This document shows positions 1 through 8,398 of a stretch of 64,000 nucleotides of DNA, one piece after another. This DNA is from Aliivibrio fischeri (GTDB lineage: Bacteria > Pseudomonadota > Gammaproteobacteria > Enterobacterales > Vibrionaceae). The stretch lies in contig CP160629.1 of NCBI GenBank assembly GCA_038993745.2, positions 620,001 through 684,000 of the forward strand, written 5' to 3'. Each line of letters begins with the position of its first letter. The first letter of the stretch is position 1. Made by a program: the position numbers and the translations under genes. The notes beneath the pieces were generated by a model. That model was not told where the DNA came from, did no database searches, and worked only from the letters and a program-made list of their open reading frames with translations.

Positions 1-1
1 A

Positions 2-948
2 GAATTCATGCTAGGTGGAGATGGTGGTGATGGTGCAATTAAATCTGCTTCTAATTTATATTTTTATACAAGTGTGACTTTTACATCTCCTGATCCTGTA
101 AAGCTAGGAGCGGATGGATGGGAATGTGTAGCGGTAAGATATAAGGATAAGATTGGTGCTTTTGGTGCAGTTAAAAATGCAGGAGTAAATCATAGCGTTA
201 AACCTAGTAGTGATTTTGATAACCAAGGTAAAGATTGCAGTCCTGACCATAAAACAGATTCAGCTGCTGGTAGTTCTAATTTCAAGTCGGATTTTCTAAG
301 AGATGGTAAGATTTCACCGTTTAAGGATTTATTTGGTATAGAACCAAGTGACCATAACGTGATTCGAGATAATGGAAAGTTTGATATTTTATATGGTTCA
401 GGAAGTGGAAATGATAAACGTTTATCTGAATGTGGAACTAAATTAAAAGATAGGATTAATGCAGGTAAAGCATATATTTGGGTTGAGGGTAGTTGTGAGA
501 TTACTTCGGCTCAATATGAAAGTTTCTCAGAAGCTATGAATAAGAGTAAAAATGGTGCCTTTATTGTTATTCATGATGGCTCTTTGTCAATAATGGGGCA
601 CCTTCAGGTGCCACAGCCAAAGATATGAAAGGAGTTATTTTTCATTTTAATCATGATTATGCAGTTCCTACAGATGGAAGTAATTGGAATGGAACAGATG
701 CATATAGTGAATTATATCCTCACGGAGGAAAGCCTAACTCATTATATCCATCAGAATTTTTATCTACGGCCTCTTTTTACCAGAATGGTACATTTACATT
801 ATTAGGCGGGCAATTTTTTGATACAAAAAAACAGTCGGCTATTTTTCATACGAGTTCAAATTTTAAATATAACAGTGATATCGTGAATGAATTAGTTTCT
901 GGTCTCGTACAACCTCGATGGGTAAAAGGATCTTGGCATGATTTCTAA
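2..948 (+). pseudogene. 3' part of a minor-pilin-cluster gene, frameshifted
   Basis: The reading frame is open from the window edge, so the true start lies upstream. Frame 2 runs to a stop at 626-628, and the rest continues in another frame from about 595 to 948. The two halves join smoothly if one G is added to the GGGG run at 595-598, giving a continuous Gly/Ser/Asp-rich extracellular-looking protein that ends in RWVKGSWHDF. The end overlaps the PilV-like pilin gene by 11 bases, so the two are probably co-transcribed. From position and low-complexity composition I infer a large accessory protein of the type IV minor-pilin locus (PilX-like position). No catalytic domain is recognised. The frameshift could be a sequencing error. 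Confidence 0.55.
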
Positions 949-1366
949 ACAAAAAGGGTTTAGTTTACTTGAGGTTTTGATTTCGTTTGTTTTATTAATT
1001 GTTGGTGTTTTAGGCTTAATAAAACTACAAGTCTTCGTAGATAAAAAATCAGAATATGCAGCGAATAGTATACAAGCGTTATATGCGGCAGAGTCTAAAC
1101 TTGAATACTTTAGAACTCGTTCTATGGACGGTAGTGCTGATGGGACCATTGCATTTGATACCATCGTAACTCAGGCGACACCAGAGTTAATTAATGGATA
1201 TAAAGTAAGTTGGAAAGTAAAAGATAGCATGCCTACAGTGATTTCTGGTGCAAATGTAGCGACGTTAAAAGAAGTGAATATTAAAGCCGAGTGGCTTGAC
1301 CGTTGGAATGAGACCAAAAATGTTACACTGCAAACCATGATATCCAGATATAGTGAATTCAATTAG
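938..1366 (+). CDS. PilV-like type IV minor pilin (prepilin)
   Basis: 142 aa. It has a short basic leader and a textbook type IV prepilin cleavage site: MISKQKG, then FSLLEVLISF, with the conserved Glu at mature position 5, followed by a hydrophobic N-terminal helix of about 25 residues. The rest (YAAESKLEYFRTRS and onward) resembles PilV/MshD-type minor pilins, which prime pilus assembly in the inner membrane and sit at the pilus tip. The start overlaps the end of the preceding cluster gene, which suggests translational coupling. A strong hairpin terminator includes its stop codon, so it is the last gene of the operon. I infer a competence/PilA-type or related pilus, and the exact orthologue is uncertain. 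Confidence 0.8.
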   Translation: MISKQKGFSLLEVLISFVLLIVGVLGLIKLQVFVDKKSEYAANSIQALYAAESKLEYFRTRSMDGSADGTIAFDTIVTQATPELINGYKVSWKVKDSMPTVISGANVATLKEVNIKAEWLDRWNETKNVTLQTMISRYSEFN

Positions 1367-1398
1367 GTTCAAACATTATGCTTGAACCTAATTTTTCA
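1361..1398. terminator. Bidirectional terminator, pilin operon / chrA
   Basis: Perfect 12-bp inverted repeat (AATTAGGTTCAA at 1361-1372, TTGAACCTAATT at 1382-1393) followed by TTTTT on the + strand. It contains the pilin stop codon and lies between two convergent genes. Confidence 0.8.
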
Positions 1399-1402
1399 TC
1401 AA

Positions 1403-2554
1403 TCACCCAACAAAAGGCAACACACCACCTGTAATAATAAAGAAGCTAACTAATCCAACGATTGGAAGTTTAGCCACTTTTAATAGCGCAAAGCCGATAA
1501 GCACTAACGCCATATCTAAGCCAGAATTAACAGCGCTTGTGAATACTGGATCATACAACGCAGAAATTAGTAATCCCACTACTGCTGCATTAATACCAAT
1601 AATCGCTCCTGAAAGTGCTGGCTTTTTAGCAAGTACTTGCCAGTGGTTAAATACACCAAGAACCAATAAGAAACCCGGTAAGAAAATAGCAACAGTGGCA
1701 ATGATAGCGCCAAGTACTGGTTGTTCACTCCATAGTTCGTAGCCTAAGAAAGTAGCAAAGGTAAACATTGGACCAGGTACAGCCTGTGCAGCTGCGTAGC
1801 CAGTTAAGAAGCTATCCGTGCTAACTTGGTCGCCAACAATATTTTGTAATAACGGTAGAACAACGTGACCGCCACCGAACACCAAACTACCAGCTTGGAA
1901 AAAGTCTGAAAATAAACCAAGTAGTGGTGAGTAACTTACAACGGTAGGTAATACAAAAAAGCATAAAGCAAAGATAATTAAAGGGAGCCAATTGATGCCT
2001 TTTGAGTCTTGTTCAATTTGCTCTTTATCATCTGATTTTAGGTAAAAGCGTCCAATCAGTGCCGCAATAAATAATGCGAGCAATTGAGTTGTGATAGACG
2101 GCAAAATCAGTAATAACGTTGCTGTCATTATACAAAGGAAGACGGTGAGCTTATCTTTACAGAAACTTTTATACATTCCCATAATAGCATCAGCAACGAC
2201 GACGACAGCGAGTAATTTTAAGCCGTGAATAATACCTTCAAAAACGTCATTACCAAAAAATGAGTGACTGATATTCGCAAGTAATACCATGATAAGAATA
2301 GACGGTAATGTAAAGCTAATTGAAGCTAATAAAGCTCCCAGAAGACCTTTGCGGTGATAACCTAATGCAAAACCAACTTGGCTTGAGCCAGGTCCTGGTA
2401 AAAATTGGCTTAATGCGATTAATTGAGCGTATTCTTCTTCACTAATCCATCCACGCTTTTGAACAAATTCATTTCTAAAGTAACCAATGTGGGCAGCTGG
2501 CCCACCAAAGCTTACCCAGCCTAACAAAAAAAATCGTTTAAATATTTCAAACAT
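1403..2554 (-). CDS. chrA: Chromate-transporter-family (CHR) membrane protein
   Basis: 383 aa, the size of the two-domain CHR family. The protein is an internal duplication: the first half carries FFLLGWVSFGGPAAHIGYF and LSQFLPGPGSSQVGFALGY, and the second half carries the matching FGGGHVVLPLL and AQAVPGPMFTFATFLGY motifs. About ten hydrophobic segments place it in the inner membrane. Members export chromate by proton or sulfate exchange, but many environmental homologues have no proven substrate, so the substrate is inferred from family only. A LysR-type gene is divergently transcribed 109 bp away and probably regulates it. It is the only gene in its transcription unit. Confidence 0.85.
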   Translation of the reverse strand: MFEIFKRFFLLGWVSFGGPAAHIGYFRNEFVQKRGWISEEEYAQLIALSQFLPGPGSSQVGFALGYHRKGLLGALLASISFTLPSILIMVLLANISHSFFGNDVFEGIIHGLKLLAVVVVADAIMGMYKSFCKDKLTVFLCIMTATLLLILPSITTQLLALFIAALIGRFYLKSDDKEQIEQDSKGINWLPLIIFALCFFVLPTVVSYSPLLGLFSDFFQAGSLVFGGGHVVLPLLQNIVGDQVSTDSFLTGYAAAQAVPGPMFTFATFLGYELWSEQPVLGAIIATVAIFLPGFLLVLGVFNHWQVLAKKPALSGAIIGINAAVVGLLISALYDPVFTSAVNSGLDMALVLIGFALLKVAKLPIVGLVSFFIITGGVLPFVG

Positions 2555-2578
2555 AATCTACTCAGCTTTTGATGTGTG

Positions 2579-2592
2579 ATCCAATTTTGGAT
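2579..2592. promoter_or_regulatory. Palindrome between chrA and its LysR gene
   Basis: ATCCAA-TT-TTGGAT, a perfect 6-bp inverted repeat around a 2-bp centre, lies in the 109-bp divergent spacer. It is a candidate LysR operator from position and symmetry alone. Confidence 0.35.
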
Positions 2593-2663
2593 ATTCAATT
2601 TTGATGAGTTCAAGATTACGAGTTACTATAAAATTATTCAAATCGATTGTATTGCTATTAACT

Positions 2664-3596
2664 ATGAATGAAATTAATTGGAAGGCGGTAGACTTAAATT
2701 TATTAGTCGCTTTTAGTACTTTAATGGAAACCAAAAGTGTTTCACTCGCTGCAAATAAATTGTTTGTGGGTCAATCAGCGATGAGTCATAGTCTTTCTCG
2801 TCTACGTGAGTTACTACATGATCCTTTGTTTGAAAGACAAGGACATCAAATGATCCCCACAGCAAAAGCGATTCAATTATATCCTTTAGTTAATAAAGTA
2901 TTACAAACGATCTCTGGTGATATTTTAAAGGTGGATACGTTTGAAGCGAGTGAGTTTACCGGTACTTTTAAAATAGGGATGACGGATTATGCAGAACTTC
3001 TTTTTGCTGCAGATATTTTTGATGCCATTCATCAATTAGCGCCAAATGCGCAACTTTGTTTTACTACGGTAGATAAAGCTAACTATCAAGATCGTTTTGA
3101 TTCTGAACCATTAGATCTTGTTATTGGAAGCATGAAACCAGAATTAAAAGAATTTCAATATCAGACGTTATACACAGAAAAGCACGTATGTATGTGGGAT
3201 GGACAGCGACATTCGTTTAGTTCGCCAATCACTCTTGATGATTATATTTCTTTGCCCCACGCATTAGTCAGCCCTGATGGTGCATTAAAAACAGGGGTAG
3301 ATAAAGAGTTAAAAGCATTAGGAGTGGGTCGTTCTGTTAGTGTGGCCTCTAAGCATTTTTTAACCATAAGACATTTAATGAAAAAAAGAGATTTAATTTG
3401 TGTGGTTCCTGAGTTGATGGCTCAGTTAGATCTTTTTTCTGAAAAACTGGTGCATTCAGAGCCACCAATTAATGTTGGGGAATTTGATATTCAATTGATT
3501 TGGCAGACGAGAAATAAAGAAAATAAACGCTATCAATGGCTTAAAGAGTTACTTATTCAAACCATTGAGAAAAGCGTTGCAGTTTATAGGGCGTAG
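2664..3596 (+). CDS. LysR-family transcriptional regulator
   Basis: 310 aa from the ATG at 2664. An in-frame longer reading from 2601 adds an N-terminus that is not LysR-like, whereas MNEINWKAVDLNLLVAF is the typical LysR beginning. The winged HTH spans residues about 10-65 (ETKSVSLAANKLFVGQSAMSHSL). The rest is the periplasmic-binding-like effector domain; the phrase LLHDPLFERQG is typical of the NodD/LeuO/PA0477-like branch. It is divergent from the CHR-family transporter gene, so it is the likely regulator of that gene. The effector is unknown. Confidence 0.85.
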   Translation: MNEINWKAVDLNLLVAFSTLMETKSVSLAANKLFVGQSAMSHSLSRLRELLHDPLFERQGHQMIPTAKAIQLYPLVNKVLQTISGDILKVDTFEASEFTGTFKIGMTDYAELLFAADIFDAIHQLAPNAQLCFTTVDKANYQDRFDSEPLDLVIGSMKPELKEFQYQTLYTEKHVCMWDGQRHSFSSPITLDDYISLPHALVSPDGALKTGVDKELKALGVGRSVSVASKHFLTIRHLMKKRDLICVVPELMAQLDLFSEKLVHSEPPINVGEFDIQLIWQTRNKENKRYQWLKELLIQTIEKSVAVYRA

Positions 3597-3614
3597 TATG
3601 AGTTTTTCTAATTT

Positions 3615-3803
3615 CTATCGCCCAAAAGCGTCTTTAATTTTTTCATCTGTTTTATATTGGCTTAGAGCATAAACAGACCAAATAGCAGCAGGGATCCAAC
3701 CAATTAATGTGATTTGTAAGATAAGACAAATAATTCCGCTAAATGGACGTCCTATCGTAAAAAACTGTAACCAAGGCAGCAATAAAGCAAGTAGTAGTCT
3801 CAT
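3615..3803 (-). CDS. PMP3/YqaE-family small membrane protein
   Basis: 62 aa from the ATG at 3801-3803, chosen because AGGAAACG lies just upstream; the longer frame from 3839 lacks such a site and adds non-conserved residues. The protein has two hydrophobic segments separated by GRPFSG and WIPAAIWSVYAL near the C-terminus, the typical PMP3/YqaE layout. Family members are small inner-membrane proteolipids that affect membrane potential and salt tolerance in yeast and plants; the bacterial role is poorly known. It lies downstream of dapD on the same strand but is separated by a terminator hairpin, so it is probably a separate unit. Confidence 0.8.
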   Translation of the reverse strand: MRLLLALLLPWLQFFTIGRPFSGIICLILQITLIGWIPAAIWSVYALSQYKTDEKIKDAFGR

Positions 3804-3825
3804 TTCGTTTCCTATATCAATAAAA

Positions 3826-3855
3826 ATGGCCAGTAACAATTACGTTACTGGCCAT
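3826..3855 (-). terminator. dapD terminator
   Basis: Inverted repeat ATGGCCAGTAAC / GTTACTGGCCAT (12-bp stem, 6-nt loop). On the minus strand it is followed by TTTTTATTG, a good rho-independent terminator for dapD. Confidence 0.75.
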
Positions 3856-3918
3856 AAGATTACCTTGATCTTTATGAATAGAGCGTGAATACCTTATTCA
3901 TATAATCCAGTTAAAAAA

Positions 3919-4950
3919 TTAGTTATTGCTGTGCAATTCGCTATTTAGTTCAACTGCAGATTTGTTCGTTAAACACTCGATTTGACCAGTGATAGAGTTA
4001 CGACGGAATAGAAGATCGGTTTTACCAGCAAGATCACGAGCCTTCGCAATTTCAACTTCTTTGCCTTGATTGTCTAGCATGCTCACTTTTGTACCAGCAG
4101 TAACATATAGGCCTGATTCAATCGTACAACGATCGCCCATTGGGAAACCAAGACCTGCATTAGCACCAAGTAGACAGTTCTCACCAATAGAGATAACCAT
4201 TTTACCGCCGCCAGAAAGTGTACCCATGATAGAAGCACCACCGCCGATATCTGAACCATTGCCAACAACAACACCAGCAGAAATACGGCCTTCAACCATA
4301 CTAACACCCGTAGTACCAGCGTTAAAGTTGATGAAACCTTCGTGCATAACTGTTGTGCCTTCACCAACATGAGCACCTAGGCGAACACGTGAAGTATCAG
4401 CAATACGAACACCAGTAGGAACCACGTAATCCACCATTTTAGGGAATTTATCAACGCAATCTACAGTTAGTGTTTCGCCAGCTAAACGAGCTTCGATTTG
4501 ACGATCAGCAAGTTCAGGTAAATCGATTGGACCTTGGTTAGTCCAAGCAATGTTATGTAGAAGACCAAAGATACCATCTAGAACAGTACCGTGTGGTTTA
4601 ACTAAACGGTTAGAGATAAGTTGAAGCTTTAAGAAACCTTCAGCAACAGATTGAGGTTGCTCATCAGTAGCTAAAACAACAAGAACTAATGGCTGTTTAG
4701 ATTGAACTGCTTTTTCTGCAAATGCTGCGTTAGCAACATCACCGCTTGCTGCAAATGCGTTAGCAAGTTCAGTACAAACTTCAGAAGAAATTTCGATCGC
4801 TTGGTTGCCTTCAGCGTAACCACTTGCTTGTGCAATAGCTGAAACTAGTGCATCAGAAGGGTTAAGTACTGGGTGAGGGAAGAAAGCTTCAATAATTTTA
4901 TTGTCGCGGTTTTTTGTCGCTGTACCAAAGGCAAGAGCAAAATGAGCCAT
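3919..4950 (-). CDS. dapD: Tetrahydrodipicolinate N-succinyltransferase (long form)
   Basis: 343 aa from the start MAHFALAFGTATKNRDN at 4950, with GGAGAA upstream; an in-frame ATG at 4971 would add seven residues. It catalyses succinyl transfer to tetrahydrodipicolinate in lysine and meso-diaminopimelate synthesis, in the cytoplasm. The C-terminal half shows left-handed beta-helix hexapeptide repeats (VRLGAHVGEGTTVMHEGFIN, then GRISAGVVVGNGSDIGGGAS), and GGGKMVISIGENCLLGANAG is typical of the family. The length matches the approximately 344-aa Pseudomonas/Vibrio DapD rather than the 274-aa E. coli form. It is a single-gene unit with its own terminator. Confidence 0.93.
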   Translation of the reverse strand: MAHFALAFGTATKNRDNKIIEAFFPHPVLNPSDALVSAIAQASGYAEGNQAIEISSEVCTELANAFAASGDVANAAFAEKAVQSKQPLVLVVLATDEQPQSVAEGFLKLQLISNRLVKPHGTVLDGIFGLLHNIAWTNQGPIDLPELADRQIEARLAGETLTVDCVDKFPKMVDYVVPTGVRIADTSRVRLGAHVGEGTTVMHEGFINFNAGTTGVSMVEGRISAGVVVGNGSDIGGGASIMGTLSGGGKMVISIGENCLLGANAGLGFPMGDRCTIESGLYVTAGTKVSMLDNQGKEVEIAKARDLAGKTDLLFRRNSITGQIECLTNKSAVELNSELHSNN

Positions 4951-5122
4951 GTAATGATTCTCCATTTCCATATAAATATTAGTATTTAAAAATAAATCTT
5001 ACTTCACATCATAAAGAGAGTTGCTGTGATATAGAAGAGCGAAACCATAAAACTTTGGTTAAAAATAGAAAAAGTTAAAAAAGCAGAAAGTGAAGAGCGA
5101 GTAGATACATAGAGTACAAATA

Positions 5123-5150
5123 AAAATAGCAGCGATTAGGCTGCTATTTT
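5123..5150 (-). terminator. yebG terminator
   Basis: AAAATAGCAGC / GCTGCTATTTT stem (11 bp) with a 6-nt loop; read on the minus strand it ends in a T-rich tract just after the yebG stop codon. Confidence 0.75.
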
Positions 5151-5167
5151 GAAAGTATTTTTAGCAA

Positions 5168-5458
5168 TTAAGCTGCGTCAGATTCTTCATCTTGAACGGC
5201 TTTTATCTTTGCTTTTTTTGGTGCTGGTTTACGTTTAGCACCTAGAGCAATTAATAGATCTTCTTTATGCTTAGCTAGGTATAAAGACATCTCTTCTTGT
5301 TTAGCTTCATCTTCAATTAATTCACTTTCACCTAGAAAAGTAAAAAGCTCATCTGCGATATCAAGCATTTTGTCATAAGCATCGGCTTCCGATTTAGAGG
5401 TAAAAGTCATCTTCTCTTCTCCGTTGCGCTCAACTACATATTTGACGATAACAGCCAT
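5168..5458 (-). CDS. yebG: YebG-family SOS-induced protein
   Basis: 96 aa. It begins MAVIVKYVVERNGEEKMTF, as in YebG (DUF4172-like small SOS protein), with a conserved KSEADAYDKMLD segment and a basic Lys/Pro/Ala-rich tail. In E. coli yebG is a LexA-regulated DNA-damage gene of unknown biochemical role. Here a good LexA box lies 24 bp upstream of the start, which supports both the identity and the regulation. The gene stands alone between dapD and aox and has its own terminator. Confidence 0.88.
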   Translation of the reverse strand: MAVIVKYVVERNGEEKMTFTSKSEADAYDKMLDIADELFTFLGESELIEDEAKQEEMSLYLAKHKEDLLIALGAKRKPAPKKAKIKAVQDEESDAA

Positions 5459-5481
5459 GGTCGTCTCTCCTATTTAATTAA

Positions 5482-5497
5482 CTGGTGTTTTATACAG
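5482..5497. promoter_or_regulatory. LexA (SOS) box of yebG
   Basis: On the minus strand the site reads CTGT-ATAAAACA-CCAG within TTACTG...CAGTT context. It matches the CTGT-N8-ACAG consensus with one mismatch and has the usual A/T-rich flanks. It lies 24-39 bp upstream of the yebG start. Confidence 0.8.
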
Positions 5498-5606
5498 TAA
5501 GCGAGCTTACGTGTCCACTTGGAGAAACGAAAGTTAGATAAAGTTAACGTCTAACGGATAAGACAAATTTTTATTTGTAGAAAAAAAAGTTGAGCAAGAT
5601 TAATTA

Positions 5607-5629
5607 AAGGTATATTTTAAATGCAACTT
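5607..5629. promoter_or_regulatory. NsrR-like operator upstream of aox
   Basis: A 23-bp imperfect dyad, arms AAGGTATATTT and AAATGCAACTT around a central T. It fits the NsrR pattern (RATGYATTT-N-AAATRCAWY type) at most positions. It ends 20 bp before the aox start. A. fischeri aox is known to be NO-responsive through NsrR, which agrees with this reading. Confidence 0.65.
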
Positions 5630-5649
5630 TAATTAAAAAGGTGAACAGC

Positions 5650-6285
5650 ATGTCAGATTTTGAATTGAAACATAAAGCAACGAATAAAATTTCAGAGAAG
5701 ATCGCATATAAAATTACTCAATGTTTGAAGTTTCTTTTGAATATTTTTTATGGTTCAAAGTATGCTAAACGAGCTGTAATTTTAGAAACGATTGCAGCAG
5801 TACCTGGAATGGTGGCTGGCATGTTCAATCATTTGAAAGCATTACGTAGAATGAAAGACGATCAGGGATGGATTCAAGAATTACTAAGCGAAGCTGAAAA
5901 TGAAAGAATGCATTTAATGATATTTCTAGATATAGCTAAGCCTCGTTGGATTGAACGCCTTTTAGTTTTGTTAGGTCAAGCTGTCTTTATTGTTGTGTAT
6001 AGTTTTATTTATTTACTCTCTTCGAAAATAGCTCATCGTGTGGTTGGTTATTTTGAAGAAGAGGCGTGTAAGAGTTATACGGAATATTTAGCTAAGATTG
6101 ATGAAGGTGCTGTTGAAAATGAAGCCGCACCGCAAATAGCGATAGATTATTATCAATTGCCAAGTGATGCGATGTTACGTGATGTTATTCTTAAAATTCG
6201 AAACGATGAAGCAAAACATCGAGATCGTAACCATTCATTTGCAGATGCGTATGAAACTCACGATCTTCCTGCTCACCAGCGTTAG
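5650..6285 (+). CDS. aox: Alternative oxidase (ubiquinol oxidase, di-iron)
   Basis: 211 aa from the ATG at 5650, which has AAGGTG 7-8 bases upstream (a GTG at 5641 sits inside that site and is unlikely). It carries the di-iron ligands of the AOX family: LET (Glu46), NERMH (Glu85, His88), FEEEA (Glu136 region) and NDEAKH (Glu187, His190). It is a monotopic inner-membrane enzyme that oxidises ubiquinol and reduces oxygen to water without pumping protons, and it resists NO and cyanide. AOX is rare in bacteria but known in A. fischeri. A probable NsrR operator upstream implies induction by NO. It is monocistronic, ending in a hairpin. Confidence 0.93.
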   Translation: MSDFELKHKATNKISEKIAYKITQCLKFLLNIFYGSKYAKRAVILETIAAVPGMVAGMFNHLKALRRMKDDQGWIQELLSEAENERMHLMIFLDIAKPRWIERLLVLLGQAVFIVVYSFIYLLSSKIAHRVVGYFEEEACKSYTEYLAKIDEGAVENEAAPQIAIDYYQLPSDAMLRDVILKIRNDEAKHRDRNHSFADAYETHDLPAHQR

Positions 6286-6296
6286 ATATTTGTTGA

Positions 6297-6322
6297 AATG
6301 AGGCTAAACAGCCTCATTTTTG
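6297..6322. terminator. aox terminator (shared with convergent LysR gene)
   Basis: AATGAGGCT / AGCCTCATT stem (9 bp) with loop AAAC, followed by TTTT on the + strand. The hairpin overlaps the end of the convergent LysR gene. Confidence 0.75.
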
Positions 6323-7192
6323 TTGAATAAAGTTCATAAAATATTGCAGTAATGGCGTTTGGTATTTTTCTTTATGTACTAATAACCAATACTGTCTTGC
6401 CAATGTTTTGTTATAAGCCAATTTAACTAAGCGACCATCATTTATTGCGTTTTGTGCTGCGAGTTGAGATAAACATGCTAACCCCATACTTTCAGCACAA
6501 CAATTAATGATCGCCTCAGTGGTATGAAGTTGTAATGATTCATGCCAGTCATTTAAGTTAGCTGCGATATGATTAATAAAATATTCGCGACTGCCTGAAC
6601 CTTCTTCGCGTAGTAGCCAAGTTGAATGCTCCAAATCATCTAATGTCACTTGAGCTTTAGTCGCTAAAGGATGGGAAGGCGAGCACACTAAATACATGTC
6701 GTCTCGTCGCCATTCAATCATATTTAATTTTGGGTGATGGGCTTTACCTTCAACTAATCCGATATCAAGCTGAAATTCTAATAATCTATTGATGATTTGT
6801 GCTGTGTTTGAAATAAATAGCTGCTGAATATCACATGGGTATTGTTGTTGGAATTTACTCAATAATACTGGCGCAATATGATTACCAATCGTATCACTAG
6901 CTCCAATGTTTAATGAGCCTGTCAGCTGACTATCCGCTGCAAATTGGTGCTCAATCACTTCAGCTCGCTCTAATAGCTCATCTGCTAGAGGAAGTAATTG
7001 ACGACCTTCACTATTTAATACTAAGCGGTTATTTACACGATCAAAGACTTTATAACCGAGATTTTTTTCTAATTCAGAGAGAGATAAACTTACGGCTGGT
7101 TTAGTTATATACAGTCGCTCCGCCGCTTTTGTCATGGTTTTTTCTTGTGCTATTACAGTAAAAACATTAAGTTGCTTGAGTGAAATTCTCAT
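6314..7192 (-). CDS. LysR-family transcriptional regulator
   Basis: 292 aa. The N-terminal winged HTH is clear (residues about 3-62: LKQLNVFTVIAQEKTMTKAAERLYITKPAVSLSLSELEKNLG), followed by a substrate-binding domain with SLNIGASDTIGNHIAPVLL and the CysB/CbbR-like signature SGSREYF. The general look is that of the YeiE/CysR-like branch. It is divergent from the TDT transporter gene with a 135-bp spacer that holds a palindrome, so it probably controls that gene and itself. The effector is unknown. Confidence 0.85.
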   Translation of the reverse strand: MRISLKQLNVFTVIAQEKTMTKAAERLYITKPAVSLSLSELEKNLGYKVFDRVNNRLVLNSEGRQLLPLADELLERAEVIEHQFAADSQLTGSLNIGASDTIGNHIAPVLLSKFQQQYPCDIQQLFISNTAQIINRLLEFQLDIGLVEGKAHHPKLNMIEWRRDDMYLVCSPSHPLATKAQVTLDDLEHSTWLLREEGSGSREYFINHIAANLNDWHESLQLHTTEAIINCCAESMGLACLSQLAAQNAINDGRLVKLAYNKTLARQYWLLVHKEKYQTPLLQYFMNFIQQK

Positions 7193-7225
7193 GACAGGAA
7201 GTCCTAAATTAATTAAAAGCTAAGT

Positions 7226-7244
7226 CGTTAATTTTATTTTAACG
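7226..7244. promoter_or_regulatory. Candidate LysR operator
   Basis: Perfect inverted repeat CGTTAA-N7-TTAACG in the spacer between the divergent LysR and transporter genes. Symmetry and position suit a LysR-type binding site; there is no direct evidence. Confidence 0.4.
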
Positions 7245-7327
7245 CTAGTTTTAATTTATACAAATTTTATTAATGGATTGTTCCGATTAAAATAGCTCTA
7301 TCGTTAAATAGTACAGAGATTATTGTC

Positions 7328-8317
7328 ATGCTTAATTATACAAAACAAAAAATAGCAGGAGCTCCGACTCCAATGGCGGGATTAGCTCTTGGTATCGCAA
7401 GTTTAGGTTGGTGCTGGGAAAACGCATTACCATTAAATGGTTATGCACAGTGGATCTCAGCGGCAATTGCGTCTGTTTTATTATTGGTATTAGCAGTTAA
7501 ATTTTTATTACACCCTGCTGTTTTATGGAATGAATTAGCGCACCCTGTTGTTGGTAGTGTCGCTCCAACATTTGCAATGGGTACTATGGTGGTATCAGCT
7601 TCTATTGGGCATTTTTACCGTGCAGCGGGAGATGCTTTATGGCTTGCTGCGGTAGCTATTCATGTTATTTTCTTAATCTCTTTTATTTATCATCGAGCAA
7701 AAGATTTTGAATTGCATCATATGGTGCCAAGTTGGTTTGTGCCACCGGTAGGCTTAATTGTTGCTGATGTTTCTTTCTCTGGTAGCGCATCATTAGCATC
7801 AGTAGCTCATTGGGTATTAATGTTTGGTTTAGTTAGCTACGCAATCATGCTACCAATCATGATTTACCGTTTGATTTTTAGTCATGAAGTACCAGATGCC
7901 GCAAAACCAACCATCGCAATCATGGCTGCGCCAGCAAGCTTATCATTAGCGGGTTATTTAACAGTGACATCTTCACCATCGCCTGTAATCATTGCGCTTC
8001 TATTTGGTATTGCAGTGTTAATGACGAGTGTTATCTACATGGCTTTCTTTAAATTAATGAGACTACCATTTAGTCCTGGTTATGCAGCGTTTACCTTCCC
8101 TATGGTTATTGGTGCTACTGCATTATTTAAAACAGCGAACTGGATGTTATCCCAAGGTGTAGCGGCAAATTATGTTTACCAAGTAAGAACGCTCGCTGTT
8201 GTTGAATTAGTGATAGCAACTTGTGTGGTGAGTTATGTTGCGATTCATTATTTAGCTCATTACCGTCCAATTACTCGAATGACAAATCGTTTGGCAAATA
8301 TGAGTCATGCACATTAA
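7328..8317 (+). CDS. TehA/TDT-family transporter
   Basis: 329 aa with about ten membrane segments. The N-terminus APTPMAGLALGIASLGWCWE and the following HPVVGSVAPTFAMGTMVVS match the tellurite-resistance/dicarboxylate transporter (TDT, SLAC1/TehA) fold, as do FVPPVGLIVA and FPMVIGATAL further on. TDT proteins are channel-like exporters of small anions such as sulfite or C4-dicarboxylates, and their link to tellurite is incidental. The substrate here cannot be read from sequence. The gene is divergent from a LysR gene that is its likely regulator and it ends before recC. Confidence 0.82.
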   Translation: MLNYTKQKIAGAPTPMAGLALGIASLGWCWENALPLNGYAQWISAAIASVLLLVLAVKFLLHPAVLWNELAHPVVGSVAPTFAMGTMVVSASIGHFYRAAGDALWLAAVAIHVIFLISFIYHRAKDFELHHMVPSWFVPPVGLIVADVSFSGSASLASVAHWVLMFGLVSYAIMLPIMIYRLIFSHEVPDAAKPTIAIMAAPASLSLAGYLTVTSSPSPVIIALLFGIAVLMTSVIYMAFFKLMRLPFSPGYAAFTFPMVIGATALFKTANWMLSQGVAANYVYQVRTLAVVELVIATCVVSYVAIHYLAHYRPITRMTNRLANMSHAH

Positions 8318-8398
8318 TTTATAAGCTTTTTTTCTCTTCAAACACATCCAGTTACGTTAAGCTATAGGAACTTTCATTTTCTTATAAGCGAGCTGGGT

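Noticed and set aside
4070..4376. ORFs of 97-100 aa overlapping dapD
   Set aside because: Shadows of the hexapeptide-repeat coding region of dapD in other frames.
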